Shown piece after piece: positions 1 through 12,078 of a DNA stretch of 64,000 nt (position 1 is its first letter; each line of letters begins with the position of its first letter). The DNA is from Earliella scabrosa (taxonomy: Eukaryota > Basidiomycota > Agaricomycetes > Polyporales > Polyporaceae). Under the pieces are notes generated by a model. The model was not told the DNA's origin, did not search any database, and was given only the letters and a program-made list of their open reading frames with translations. The stretch is from positions 1,922,001-1,986,000 of the forward strand of contig JABYQQ010000002.1 in the NCBI GenBank assembly GCA_022605405.1, given 5' to 3'. The translations under genes and the position numbers were made by a program.

Positions 1-3000
1 GCTGGGGGTCGGGACGATGTGAGCATGAGGCGAGCGCATTGGGGCAACTCAACGACCGCCGCCGACGAACCCTTATGTCAAGGCGACCGCCGCCGCCGCC
101 TTCCATCTTTCAGAACCTGGATACTAAACGAACGATGGACAGGCGCATATCTGTCACTAGCAGGCTTCGATTCACGCGTCCTGCGGTTCCTACAGCCCTC
201 GCCTCAATCTCATCGAGACGGTCGATCCCTCCCGACGTGTAGCCTGACGGGAGAGTGATCAGAGAGATGTCTAGAGCAGGACGAAGCAATGGCTGAAAAA
301 CACTTGAAAATGAGCTGAGGTGCAGGAGGATGCGCGCAGCACACCTGTATCGGAGCTTTTCTGCGGTTCTGTGCCTGTTGATGTCAGGGAGAACATACGG
401 GGTAGACATGACCGAAATCCGGACGTGTCTTCCTGCGTCGACCTATTCCCACGAGCTCTAGGTGGAGAGAGCCTTTCGGGGTTGTTCTTGTAGCACGAGG
501 GGTTGAGACGGCTGTGTCGTGTGGATCCGACATCGCGGCCGCCAGAGTCCGTTGACACTGATAGTATTGACTACACGCACGATGTCCGCTAGTGAATTGG
601 CTGCCATTACATTCTCGGGGTCTGCGCTGTACATCATGAAGACGGAGTTCACGTTCAACCCTCGGGACTTCCCCCAGACCTGAAGGAGGGCAAACTCGAC
701 CGGGGAATGTTGCCATCTGCTGTGGTGATAGTCCACAAGCAACGAAAACATCCTGAAAAGAGGCGTAGACGGTTCATCCCTGGTGAGGGCGCCGAGTTAC
801 AACATAGTCATGGGCTGAAGCAGAAACAGCGAAGACAACGTTGGAGACGCACCTTGGCATATTCAACCACAACATGCACAACGTCTCCACATCGTCGACG
901 CCGACCCTCCCGCCTCGCCCTCGGGCACTGGCTTGCAGACCCACTCCGTTCCTCAACTGAACTGTCGTGGATGTACGCTGTGAGACCGCAGGTGGAGGCC
1001 GCCACACCTTCAAGCAGGAGTCGCGGAACCGCTGTCACGAGAGCACCGCCGACGCTGTTTCAGATGCCCAGGGCGTACGCACCAAAGAGTTCCAAAGAGA
1101 TCCGCTACAGGAAGGACAGCGAAGCAGTCGAAGGACTAAAGAAAGCTTTCTGCAGGTAGTTGGACGTTGATGAGCGGATTCGTTTGGGCGCTTCAGTAAT
1201 AAACCGACTTCGGCTACTCGGACCGATGACCCGACTCGAACTTGCTCCCCACTTCTTGCGTCTGGCAGGGTTACAGCTCTACGACGACAAACCCACCCGC
1301 GTACTCTACATGTGCAGTCGTCCTTCCTCGACAATCGACATATTCTTGACTCCTACGGTCGTCGACACACCAGCTCCTGCGGAGCAGTGGGAGAAGGAAC
1401 ATCCCCTCGATGTCTAAATGTACAGACAGGGATGGCCTACGTGCGTTCTTGGGACGGGATGGGGTCTATGTGACCATGTCGGATTTCGTTGCAATGCTGA
1501 GAGGGCTGGAGAAACGGCTCAGCGGTTTGGACGTGCAGGATAGCTCGGGTGAGTACATTAATTGTCGTTCAGCGTTCCATACGGAAGTATCTGCTCGCCG
1601 CTCGGGTGGAAACGTTCGGAGTTGTAGTCATGTCGTCTGTTTGGCGACGTAGGGCGGCAGATACGACACCGTGGTTGCTCCTCAAAACTAGTCTTGATCA
1701 TCCTCTTCTCGTGCCAGGGTGCATGTGTCGCGCTCACACATACACACAGGACCAGGACGTGTTTGGCCGTTGTACGGAGTCCGCTTCGCGAAGGATGAAG
1801 CGCAGAGACCCGCCTTGGACAACGGCTGCAATATGATCTGCCCATAGTCGAGAGCGACCATCCTTCAATCACGCCTGCAAGTCCTCAACAGACAGCCAAG
1901 CTGGAGTCAATGCGTCTGATCGAGGTGAGCGTGCGTCATCTCATCACCTCGGTCTCATTCATATCCCTCCACTGCTCAGTTCTACCGATGGAACGGACTC
2001 TACTCATCATGGAGTGTCGACCGGCACGTCTCCTCGCACATGCTGGACGCGATTGACAAGCGGTGGTGCCTGACGGCGCGCAAGACGACGACTCGAGGCG
2101 AGGTGCAGCTACCAGCTTCCTGGCAAACCCGTCGCCACAACGACATACAGTCACAGTGCCCTCTCATGGACCGCCCGATGCGTCCCAGGGACGCGTCTAC
2201 GCATACACTAGGCTTGTTCGAGGATTTCATCTATGCATCGCCGCTCAATGTCTCTACACAACCGGCCTCCGAGAAGACCACTCTTCAGAGCCCAACGAGT
2301 CCCGCCCCGGCAATCGCGTGGCTCCGGCTCCCGCACAAACACGCTGAATATCCGTGCACTCGTACGCACACGAGAACGCCAAACGCTCAGGAGAATGTGG
2401 AGGCGGCGCAGCAAGTGCGGAAGAGAAGAGGGGGATGACGGGGAAGAGACGGACGAGGGCGCAGGACATAGTGTCGATGCGGGAGAGCCTGGGGGCGTCG
2501 GCGCGAGAGGGACCCCAAATGTGCTGTCTGCTGATCGGGCGGTGGATAGAAGATGGAGGACGCGCGCGTTCTTGCTCTCGGCTGTGGCTCAAAGTCGAAT
2601 GCGCCCGCGCGCGTGTGGGTCGTCAGTTCGCGGTGAGTAATTCGAGGCAGTCATCCGGCTTCAAGGGAGGTGACCGCGGGCCAAGTGTACACTGCCGAAG
2701 TTGAAACCCATGACATCGACATCGCTGAGGACGGCACCCGTTGCACCGATCTCGCCCGACCAGGCCTGTGGTCTCGAAGATCAAGAATCGCGTGGACATG
2801 CGGACGTCCAGACCAGACACAGCGCTCGTGCTCGTCCCTCTGACAGGAACGTTTGGAATGTTGTGCTGAATGGGTACGTTGACCGTCCGTCTCTGGCTGT
2901 TCGACCGACGATTGAAGCCGCTAGCAGCTCACCATGTTCTCAACGTCCTTGGGTGAACTGAGGCCAACACACTGCAAACTCGTCCAGTGATGATAGATGA

Positions 3001-3021
3001 ATATCGGGAGTAAGACTAGGT
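1..3021. other. Gene-poor stretch with protein-like fragments
   Basis: I cannot name a gene here. Three short plus-strand stretches read like protein: an ATG frame at 581-661 (begins MSASELAAITFSGSALY, stops after 26 codons), a frame at about 1160-1417 (contains MTRLELAPHFLRLAG and a PAEQWEKEHPLD tail) and a frame at 1410-1561 (RDGVYVTMSDFVAMLRGLEK) that runs up to a GTGAGT donor. They lie in order on one strand, so they could be exons of an unrecognised or decaying gene. I could not join them with a consistent splice phase. The rest of the interval shows only short overlapping frames in all six phases. Confidence 0.3.
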
Positions 3022-3141
3022 GATTACACAGTCCGGTCGGACTAGTGATGAGCACTGAGACGATTACACAGTCCGGTCGGACTAGTAATGAGCACTGAGA
3101 CGATTACACAGTCCGGTCGGACTAGTAATGAGCACTGAGAC
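3022..3141. repeat. Tandem repeat, 3 x 40 bp
   Basis: Three head-to-tail 40 bp units start at 3022, 3062 and 3102. They differ at a single base (G in the first, A in the other two). Each unit contains the dyad AGTCCGGTCGGACT, whose arms AGTCCG and CGGACT are perfect reverse complements around GT. The regular spacing of a CCG-GT-CGG dyad could suit a zinc-cluster regulator, but it could equally be a minisatellite. Confidence 0.95.
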
Positions 3142-6100
3142 ACACTCCCTACAGTCTGCGCGTGCATAAGACAAGGACGCTACCGTTGATCGACGGTAAG
3201 TTCCATTCATACGCCCGCATCAGATAGCTACACCGTGGCTCGAGCCTGGACCCTGCAACTTCAAGCCGAAACTGTCAGGACCATACCATCTCAAAGGCAA
3301 GACGGACTCACGTTCAACTGAACAAGCAGTCCAAAGCATAAGATGCGGTGAGTGCACACAGCCCGTGGCTTCCCCAACCCGATCAGGTTGTTAAAACCCC
3401 GCGCAAGGCGGACAGAGGCGCTTCGGTAGTAATCACTGTCCAGCCTTTAAGTCACGCGCACACCCATCGATGGTCGTGCTTGAGCGGGCACTCACCGGTG
3501 TAAAGACAGTGACGACGACATTGTGCGAATCTGACTCGCTCATTCAGAAATCCCGCGTTTGACCTCCCACCCTCCCCGCGGTCGCGCAGATGTGAAGTGG
3601 GCTGAGCGCGTCCACGGGTACATGCAGCATCATTCTTGAGTGCCGCTGTTGAATGAGCCTGTCACATCTGTGATCATGAGCGGCGGCGTGTCAGATATGA
3701 TAGAGCGCGAGACGTAAGTGACGAGAACATCGATCATGGAAGATCGAGGAACGCGGAGTCACTGCTGACACGTACAAGTCGTCTTGGTTGTCTGGGTAGC
3801 CTCGTCTGCGCCCAACGAAGGGGAGAACAAGTCCAGTGCAGAACGAGGCGGACGTTCAGGGCTTATGTATATCATGCCTGGCTGCATGCGACCCGCGAAG
3901 CACGCGCGCCCTGCGCACGGCATCGCGAGCGGTCCGTGCGCGACGTCTAGACTGTCTGTTGTACTAACTATAACGTGACAGCATCTTCTCAGCGGCCCGT
4001 AACGAAGGGAAGCGCGGCAGCGCGCCCACTGTGTGTGCTGCGGTAGGAGCTGCTATCGAGGAAGCACATCAGTGTGAGAGTCCCCGAGGCGTCGCATCGT
4101 CGGTGTAAATTTGCACTGCCAGACTCGGTAGTTTGAGGGATAGAAGGTAAGCAGATGACCTGTAAGATCGGAACGAGCCTCCGCTTGGAGTTCTGAGTCG
4201 TCGTCACAAGACAACTCCTGGTGGGCACTTACACGGTAGTAATGAACAAGTCGGAACGACTCTGTTTAGCACATGGGCTTGTGCTACGGTGGCCACTGGC
4301 AGGGTCGGTCAGGATACAAACCAACTTGAAGCAACGAGTCCATTGCAGTAACGTAGGAATACAGAGTTACTAGTTACTATACAGCGCCCCCGATCGCTTC
4401 AAACACGATGCATTCACGTGGAAATCCACGCGAATGGTCCAGTCTGACTGGACCGTGTCCTCCTACAACTCATTGAGCGCCTTCAAGTCAGGGTGATAAG
4501 TGCGTTAGATGCCGCGGCCGAGATACTACTTCAGCCTACAGGAACTCGTCAGAGCATGCCGCCGTACCTGACAGTCAGGGCTTGCTGTAAATGCAGGAAG
4601 GACGCAGATGTCTGCTGACGAAATCGTCTTGTGTCAGCCAGCCCAGCACCTGTATTCGGAGGATGTCAGGAGAGATAGAGAACAGCAATGCACAAACGAG
4701 TAGTGCAAGAATTCCAAGTCTCACCTGGAACCAGGTGCTAGGATGGATAAAGATGGTGGGATTGGCGAGTTCTCGCCGTCGCCGGTTCCGGCGACATCCC
4801 TGGACTCTCCCGGACCTCCGGCTAGTGTCGAATGGGAAGACATGAAGACATGAGGCAAGAGTGATGACACATGCGAAGCACCATGACTTACGAGAGGCAG
4901 AAGACGACCCTTCGTGCGTCTGCCATCAGTTATCCGCCCGCCCGAAGGTTCACGCATCGAGCCCGTCGGGCACGATGCCCCTCACCACAGAAACCTGTGG
5001 CTACCAGCAGCATTGGAGCACGCCGCTGCGAGCAGTGCATTTGAACTGAAGCCATGGTCAGATGGTGCGCTATCCGGATCAGAAGGACACATACAGGTCG
5101 TCTTTTGAAGATAATGCTGGGTTGCCTCGCACAGGAGTGCGAGTCCATTGAGGAGTGCGGATTAGCGGGAACTTGGTCTTTTATACAGGACTCGCAAGGC
5201 GGCGACGACTGAATTGAGACGGAGCCTTACCTATGCTAGGGGTCTGAGAGAAGCGGGTGTCTGGGGATGAGCCTAGGCGTGTTATCAATATCGGTGCCTA
5301 CTCGCTGGGTTCAAGAAGCTCACAGCGTGAGTAGTAGTGCTCACAAAGGCGGTGTCTGTACCATCCTAAAGAGCCCGAGCTGCCGAGTCCTGCGGATTGA
5401 CACATGATCATCTGTTTCAAGGAGTATACTCCTTGGTCTTATATTTCTAGGCGGGCTGAGGGATAGAGAGTCAGTGTTGCTCACTTGAGGACGTCGTGGG
5501 TGAACTTGAAGCTCAACTTCGTGATGCATGCCACTTAGACAGCTCAGCGCGGTCCGGAATGGTCCGGGCCTTTCCAACCCTCTGATAGACGCCAAAGACT
5601 TGGTCCCTCCGTCCATCTACCGCTTACTGACTGCAGTCCGAACCCGAGCCGCAAGCCGGAAACACTTCGTGTACATCGTTTGAAACGCAACTAAAAGACG
5701 ACAAGTTTATCGTGATGATCATGTTGTCTGGGGGGAACGGAGTCGGATGGGTGCGTCACGCTCGGCTTTCTGGCGACTCGTCGCAATGGGGCAACAAGTG
5801 TGAGTACTATGTGGATGGAAGTCCTAGCTTGACACGCTGCTCTTGGTGTACCATCAGACATCTACCACAAACATGCACCAGCCCCCTCTGTGACCCGGAC
5901 GTCGAGGAAGGAAAGCAACTCCGCCGTATCCAGGTAGGGTGTTGTGGAGTCAGAAGGAGCATCTCGTCAGCTTTGTTGAGCCCCTTAGCCCTTCAAGCTT
6001 CGATGCTTGCAAGAGGTCGTTACCTGGATTGTGCAGTCTTGGTCATCGACCTTGCATAGGTACGCGCTTCCAATGGCAATGGATCACAAGCCTCTAGCGC

Positions 6101-6518
6101 ACGGCTGCGCTTCGTCTGCCTGCAACCACTCAGAGGCCTCACCAACGCGTTTATGTGGCATGGTGCAACAAATTGTGGTTCACCCCAGGTTGATTCAGCG
6201 ACGAGAAGCCTCCCTGGTGCCGAATTTCCCATCGCATCAGCGTGCCAGCTGTCCGGGGTGTCCATGCTCGGGTAAGTTTAGCAGCTCTCGCGCTACGCCC
6301 GTCCACTCATACCGCATCTCCTTGCGCCACAGCGTACCGCGCCTCGCCGACTGTCTGGTGGCAAGGGGTTTCTCGGGCTTCGTGGGCGGTCTGGGACTGG
6401 GAGGCGCGGCATCAGCTTGATTTAAGCTGAGCTTCGTTCTAAGCGCTCATTGAATGTTGTCCCCTCGCGCCTGGCCAGGCCTCTCTCCACGCAGCATCGG
6501 GCGGATGTCGATCTCAGT
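3142..6518. other. No gene recognised
   Basis: This interval holds only short frames on both strands. None has a recognisable motif, and none extends by splicing into a protein-like product. The last 100 bases are presumably the promoter and leader of the DUF6534 gene that starts at 6519. Confidence 0.55.
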
Positions 6519-8560
6519 ATGAATGCGCTTGATGGAACGTAGGTGTTTGTGTTGCTTCTGAATAAGGACATCAGACTAACTTTCTCTTCGGCCAGGATGG
6601 GCGCGGTTCTCCTTGGGGTGCTCTTCTCTGGAGTGTACGTTGTGATACTCTTTGTGTCTGACGAGCACCAATCAATTCAATATCTGCTTCTTCTTGCATG
6701 CAGCTTATGGGGAGGTGAGCAACATGCCTCTGACAAAACATGTGCGATAGGCAGCTGACCAGAGCGCATATAGTGATACTAATCCAGACGTGGCACTACT
6801 TCACACACTACGGCAGTGACTCCGTTCGGCTCAAGTTACTCGTACGTGACTATTCATATGGTCGTCTATTACACTGATACATGTGCCTATGCAGGTCGCA
6901 ACCGTATTCGTCACGGAAACAATTCACCAGGTAAAGCTGCCAATGATACATCTCTCAGAGGTGCTCACACCTTCGATGCCAGGCTCTCATTACTCATACA
7001 AGTGAGCATGCCAATCATCGACTTTGCGCTGGACTTACTCGGCGGGTGCGCAGTATATGCCTACCTTATAACACATTTTGCGAACAAGGACGCGCTAGAT
7101 CATATAGAGAGGCATGTTTGATTCTCGGATTCTTACGATCCGGTACGACGCGCTAAGTGCCAAGGCAATGCAGAACCCTAGTCATCGAGGTGTTCTTTGA
7201 GGTGCGTTCCCCGAATTATCGCGGTAGTACTCGTGTTGGGACTCAATTAGTGCGTCTAGGTAGTGACGGCTGTTCTTGTCCAGAGGTATGTACGCTGGCT
7301 CTGTGGCTCATCGTTGGTGTTGCCTACCCGATATCTGACACAGCTCTGACAGCTTCTTCGTTGTTCGCATATGGAGACGTGAGTGAGCTCTTTGATTGGT
7401 ATCCCGGGATTCCACTTAGAACCGTTCATCGGGATCGCAGTGGGAGGACAGAGACTCATCCTTACTGTGCCCATCGTACGTCCTTTTTTGTCTCTTCTCC
7501 GAGTCGGTACACGACAGAGCTTAGCTGATCTCTGCCTCAGATTATTCTGATCGTCGCGGAGTTTGGTACGACTCTCAGATCTCACCTTCACGAGTACATT
7601 GCTGACCATCGCGCGTCACCCCACATAGTCGTCACCACAGGTCCAACAATCCATGCTTCACCTCCTCTGATAAACCTCGACTGACTATTGATCTGATACA
7701 GTCTACTCAGTCGAAGCCCTCTCCCTTACGTCGCTGGCCGACCTCAAGCAAATCGAAGTATGTCGTGTTGCTTCTCCGACGCCTAGTTGCGTATGCTGAC
7801 CCTTGACGTGCGCAGCCATATGCGATTAGCATGAACGCGTCTGCGGCTGCAACCGACGTGGCGATCGCAGCCATCATGTGCAGTATCCTTCAAATGTCGA
7901 AGACCGGGTTCCCAAAGTGAGAGAGCAACCACTAGGTCGTTGAGCGACGAGTAGGAAGCTGATCGATATGCTCTCGAATGCTTTAGATCGAACCACCTCA
8001 TCAACAGACTGGTGCGTATCTCTGGTATCGCTCAAGGTCCTCTGCTGACGACGAGTCCATAATTCGCCATAGATAACCTTCTCGATCAACACCGGGCTGA
8101 TGACGAGGTACATAGCGTTGATTCATCTCGGACCCTTGGACTTCGACGCTGACCGTACGCGCCGGCGTGCACTCGCAGCACCTGCGCCTGCATCTCGCTC
8201 ATCACGAACCTCACCATGCCGCACTCGTTCGTGTACATGGCGTTCTTCTTCGTCATTGGCCGCCGTAAGTGCACCCGTCCCAGAACAGAATGCGCAGCTG
8301 ACGTCCCCGCGTGCCGCCCAGTGTACGCAAACTCGCTCCTCGTGACGCTGAACGCGCGCAAGCGCCTCCGGGACGACCTCGACGTCTCCATTAACCTTTC
8401 GACGCAGCAGTTGTGGGGCATGCCAGCGGGTGCGGTCAAGGCGAGCGTTCTGCCGGCGGGGGACGTCCATCCTGATGTTGAGTTCAACACTGGTAGTTCG
8501 AGCGGCAGTTCAGAGGCAGGCGGCGACTGGCTAGACTCTGGTAGGGTGAGTGATTCATGA
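6519..8560 (+). CDS. DUF6534-type integral membrane protein, 18 exons
   Basis: Spliced exons: 6519-6538, 6596-6634, 6704-6714, 6774-6841, 6895-6930, 6983-7001, 7054-7111, 7174-7201, 7260-7285, 7353-7378, 7420-7475, 7541-7640, 7702-7757, 7816-7916, 7987-8011, 8073-8107, 8179-8264, 8322-8560. They total 1,029 nt and encode 342 aa in one open frame. The product follows the order of the basidiomycete DUF6534 family: LGVLFSGVLWGVILIQTWHY in the first membrane segments, ALITHT...YLITHFANKDAL, VEVFFE-like IEVFFE, SFFVVRIWR, ATDVAIAAIMCSIL, NHLINRL...NTGLMTS, and the closing YANSLLVTLNARKRLRD. Several hydrophobic segments indicate a multi-pass membrane protein. Family members have no established function. 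The third exon is only 11 nt, and the intron starting at 7112 uses a GC donor (AG|GCATGT). Exon borders are by hand, but the frame, length and family order agree. Confidence 0.85.
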
Positions 8561-9080
8561 TTGGTAATGGACGGCTGAATGTTAGCTCACTCTGCTCGCG
8601 CCTCCATGAACAGAGATCGATTGAGGGTACGGGTAGAGATGTCGAAGAGGTATGATTATACATCTTCATTGGGAACTTCAAGTCGGACGTGCGCTTGCGA
8701 TCGGATTGCTGGCTCTAGGAATAACTGGCCCCCGGCCGCGCTAAGAGAGGGTGACGCCGTTTGAAATCTGAAGTAGGAGGGCGATGACATGACAGATGGC
8801 CCCGTACTTCAGCATTGGACAGTGTATGTGCTGACATGGGCTGTGTTGAAATCCATCACAACCGATGCCATGGTACGCCTGCCGTAATGATACTACGCAT
8901 CTCACACCGCTTTGCAGATGTACACACTCAGCTATATGCCCCGATGCCTTCTATCTTTTTACCCAACTGCCATCGCTGTACTTGGCCCGGGACCGTTTCA
9001 CTCCCTGCTACCCGTGCGTAATCGTTCTGGTACCTCTCGTAAGAAGCTTCTCATCACATGCATACAAAGGTACCTGGAAT
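8561..9080. other. Intergenic spacer between the DUF6534 and HET genes
   Basis: No gene is seen. An open frame extends upstream of the HET start to 8865, but it lacks HET-like sequence and is read as untranslated leader. Both flanking genes are on the plus strand, so this holds the 3' end of one and the promoter of the other. Confidence 0.5.
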
Positions 9081-10997
9081 ATGTGGCTCTTAAGCACCGA
9101 TCGTGCAGAGTTGCAGCACTTCACCGACCACCTCGCCGTCGATGGTGGCTACGCCATATTGTCGCACACGTGGGGTCCGAACGAACAGACCTTCCAAGAG
9201 CTGCAGGCCCTCCGCGAAGAGTGTCAGAGGACGGGCAAGAACCCTCGCGACTGCGCGCCCGCGAAGATCCGGCGGAGCTGTCTCCTCGCTGAGAGCTATG
9301 GCTACCGGTGGATATGGATCGACACATGCTGCATCGACAAGACGAGCAGCTCCGAACTGTCGGAGGCGATCAACTCCATGTTCCGCTGGTACGCCTCCGC
9401 CGAGGTGTGCTATGCGTTCCTCGAGGACGTTCCCACCGACTGCGATCTTGACGCGCCCGACTCTCCCTTCCGACACGCCCGATGGCATACACGAGGGTGG
9501 ACGTTGCAGGAGCTCATTGCTCCGCAGGTCGTCGTATTCATCTCCTCCGACTGGAGCCTCCTCGGACACAAGCTCCAGCTGGCGGAGCTCCTGTCTCAGA
9601 TCACGGGTGTCAGGGAGGAGGCTCTGATGCGCCCCCACACGTACAGCAGAGTCAGCGTCGCCGAGAGGATGTCCTGGGCGTCAAGGCGTCATACGACCCG
9701 GCTGGAGGACGAGGCATACTGCCTGATGGGCCTGTTCAACATCAACATGCCGACCATCTACGGTGAGGGTCGCGAGGCGTTCCAGCGTCTGCAACAGGAG
9801 ATCATGAAGAGTACGCTGGATACCAGCCTCTTCGCGTGGGGTTTCTGGATGGATAACCTGATTCCCTGGACACCTCGGTTCGGGGCGGACAACGTGATTC
9901 AGGACAAGGACGCGTACCCCTTGGCCCGAAGCCCTGCGGACTTCTCCTCGAACTGGACCTGCTACTACACGCCAATCATAGTGGACCCTTTACAACCATA
10001 CCTACCATGGCAATGGAGCCCCCAGGTACGTTCTCATACTGACGTGACGCGACAGCGAGTTCGTGGCTGATCAGTATATCAGACTGATAGTCCAGACGAG
10101 CACCTGCGTAGAACGCACGGCCCGTTTGGTCAGCTGGAGTTACCGAGATTCGCCAGTACCAACTATGGACTGGAATGCCGGTTCCCGATCATCCAGATAG
10201 GGGAGCTCATCATCGCTGTCCTCTTATGTGAAGACCGCATCGGACATTTAGGACTCTTGCTCAACCCCGCACCGCCGTTCAACCTCAGCCAGCCATACAG
10301 GAAGACGTACCGGGTCGGGCGCACGTTCTCGACGCACAACGGAGACCTTCGCGTAGCGCGCATTATCGGGCTGGGGAATGACTTCTACGACTTCCGCATC
10401 GATGGGAAGCATGTCAAGGCGGTGTGGCGTGACATTTGCATCGCGAACGACAGAGCGATGCATGGAGACGTGAGCGCACCTCTCGCGGTGCTCAATTGCA
10501 TTACGCCTACCCCTCCTTTCCGGCTCCCTCTCTGGCTGGGCGGACGCCTCTCCGCGCTCGGGTTAGACCCACAAGAGCCGGATATACGTAGCGCTTCCTC
10601 ACCGGATTCGCCCATGCTGATGGTGCTCAGGTGGCAGTCGTTAGGCACGACCACACCAGAAGCTATCTGGTTTTGCCTGGGGACGTGTAACGCGTCATCT
10701 CAAGCTTCGAGACCGGTTTCGCGATGGGCGAAGACCTTCATCTTCAGTGCGCGGAACTGGTTCGAATCCGGAGAAATCAACGCGCACCTGGGCGATCACG
10801 ATTGCGCCATGGATCACATCGAGGATTGGCCGAACTGGGAGAAGGCTTTCGGGGATTCCGACCGCACCGTCAGACTGTCCTTCAGGCGATGCAGCTTGGC
10901 ACCGGAGGTGACGCTTGTCATGCACCTCGAGCTCGAAGGTCGCGTGTACAAGGAGCTGGCGATGAATAGGAACGTGGTGTTTCCGTCGCGTTACTAA
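9081..10997 (+). CDS. HET-domain (heterokaryon incompatibility-type) protein
   Basis: Two exons, 9081-10025 and 10083-10997, are joined in phase 0 across a 57 nt GT-AG intron and encode 619 aa. The start is the ATG giving MWLLSTDRAEL, the usual beginning of basidiomycete HET proteins. The HET domain fills roughly residues 25-155: YAILSHTWG, then YRWIWIDTCCIDK, INSMFRWYASAEVCYAFLED and RGWTLQELIAP. It is followed by the companion region NMPTIYGEGREAFQRLQQEI (about residues 230-250), which resembles DUF8212. The C-terminal half has no motif I recognise. HET domains in fungi are linked to non-self recognition and regulated cell death. No NACHT or WD40 part is fused here, so a specific trigger cannot be inferred. 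Confidence 0.88.
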
Positions 10998-11222
10998 CTT
11001 TTGGACGGGGCTTTGGGGAGGTCAGAGGTATGATCAGATTCCTCTTTATTGCTGTGAACTGATCTGTGCTGGCACAGAATTCCTGAGTAGTGTAATACTG
11101 TAGAAGTCTGAAAATTGTTCACGATGAAATACCGTCATGCGCGTGCTGTTGAAGGGGTTCGCTTCGGAGATGCCTCCTTGTGGCTCAGACTTACCATACA
11201 CGGATGGAAGAAACATGAACAA

Positions 11223-11345
11223 ATAAGCATGGCCCTCCGGGCAGTCCTGGTCACGTGCTTGGGCCAAGGGATTGCAGGAGAGTACAATAGTAGTTGCATA
11301 AGTCGGGTAGCGCCGGCAAGCGGCATCGCCCACTACCGACGTGAA
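11223..11345. repeat. 123 bp direct repeat R, left copy
   Basis: This 123 bp sequence begins ATAAGCATGG and ends ACCGACGTGAA. It is repeated without a mismatch at 13468-13590, so the pair brackets the first copy of the 2.13 kb block. Its last 44 bases closely match the right part of a 61 bp TIR element at 16215-16275. The second copy of the 2.13 kb block lacks R on both sides. Confidence 0.93.
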
Positions 11346-12053
11346 GCAGACAATGTTCCCAAATCCAAGTCACAGACATTAGCAAATAGCCTGCGTCTTG
11401 ACCCACTATACTTTAACACCACAAGTGTCCCATACCATGGCCGATGAACTACATGCTTTACCAAGGCACTGACAGCCTGGTTTTGCGACTCCTTCTGTTC
11501 AAATGCATGGGGACTATACCACAGGCTCAGAGGATATCGCATGTGCACACCATGAAGACCCTTTTCCAACACCAATTCAATGGGGGGACCATCAGGAAAG
11601 AAGGGTGTTAGACGGGGGATTGGCATGCAATCGGCTACTCCAGCTTGAGAAATGCTGTGCACGGGAACATAAAAAACTGTTGCCTCCACACAACGATCTA
11701 TACAACATGAGTTTAGTACACATAACCACTACTAACTTTAATGGTAGCTACCTGCATTGCACCAGAATACAAATCCGGATGTTACTGCTTCGCCAGAAGG
11801 CACCAAGGCCATAGTGCCTTCAACAGAAGAGCTAATTTTGTAGGGAATGCAGAACTGCCGATGGCGTGGCCAATCCTATAACAAAATCAATCATGATTTT
11901 ACAGCCAAGACTGCAAGTGAAGACACACACATTGTTCAAATGAGATTGAGAACAATACCAAGATGCACAACAGCGTGAACACCATGTATAGGCCAGTTGG
12001 CCACAAAAAACACAGATGCGGGGATGAATAGGAGTACCAGTGTTAGATGCCAT
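11333..12053 (-). CDS. MYND zinc-finger protein, copy with altered C-terminus
   Basis: Minus-strand exons 12053-11931, 11875-11752 and 11697-11333 join in frame to a 203 aa product. The MYND finger lies near residues 14-50: CVFCGQLAYTWCSRC, then YCSQSHLNN, then across the first intron DWPRHRQFC. The finger reads correctly only when that 55 nt intron is removed. A downstream region (LVVLKYSGSRRRLFANV) resembles the conserved tail of basidiomycete MYND proteins. In this copy the last codons run into repeat R, and the protein ends SASRR instead of the SAFFMDLAI ending of its twin at 20314-21046. MYND fingers usually mediate protein-protein contacts. This copy is probably a recent, possibly non-functional duplicate. 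Confidence 0.6.
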
Positions 12054-12078
12054 GGACAACAGACACAATAACCAAGGA

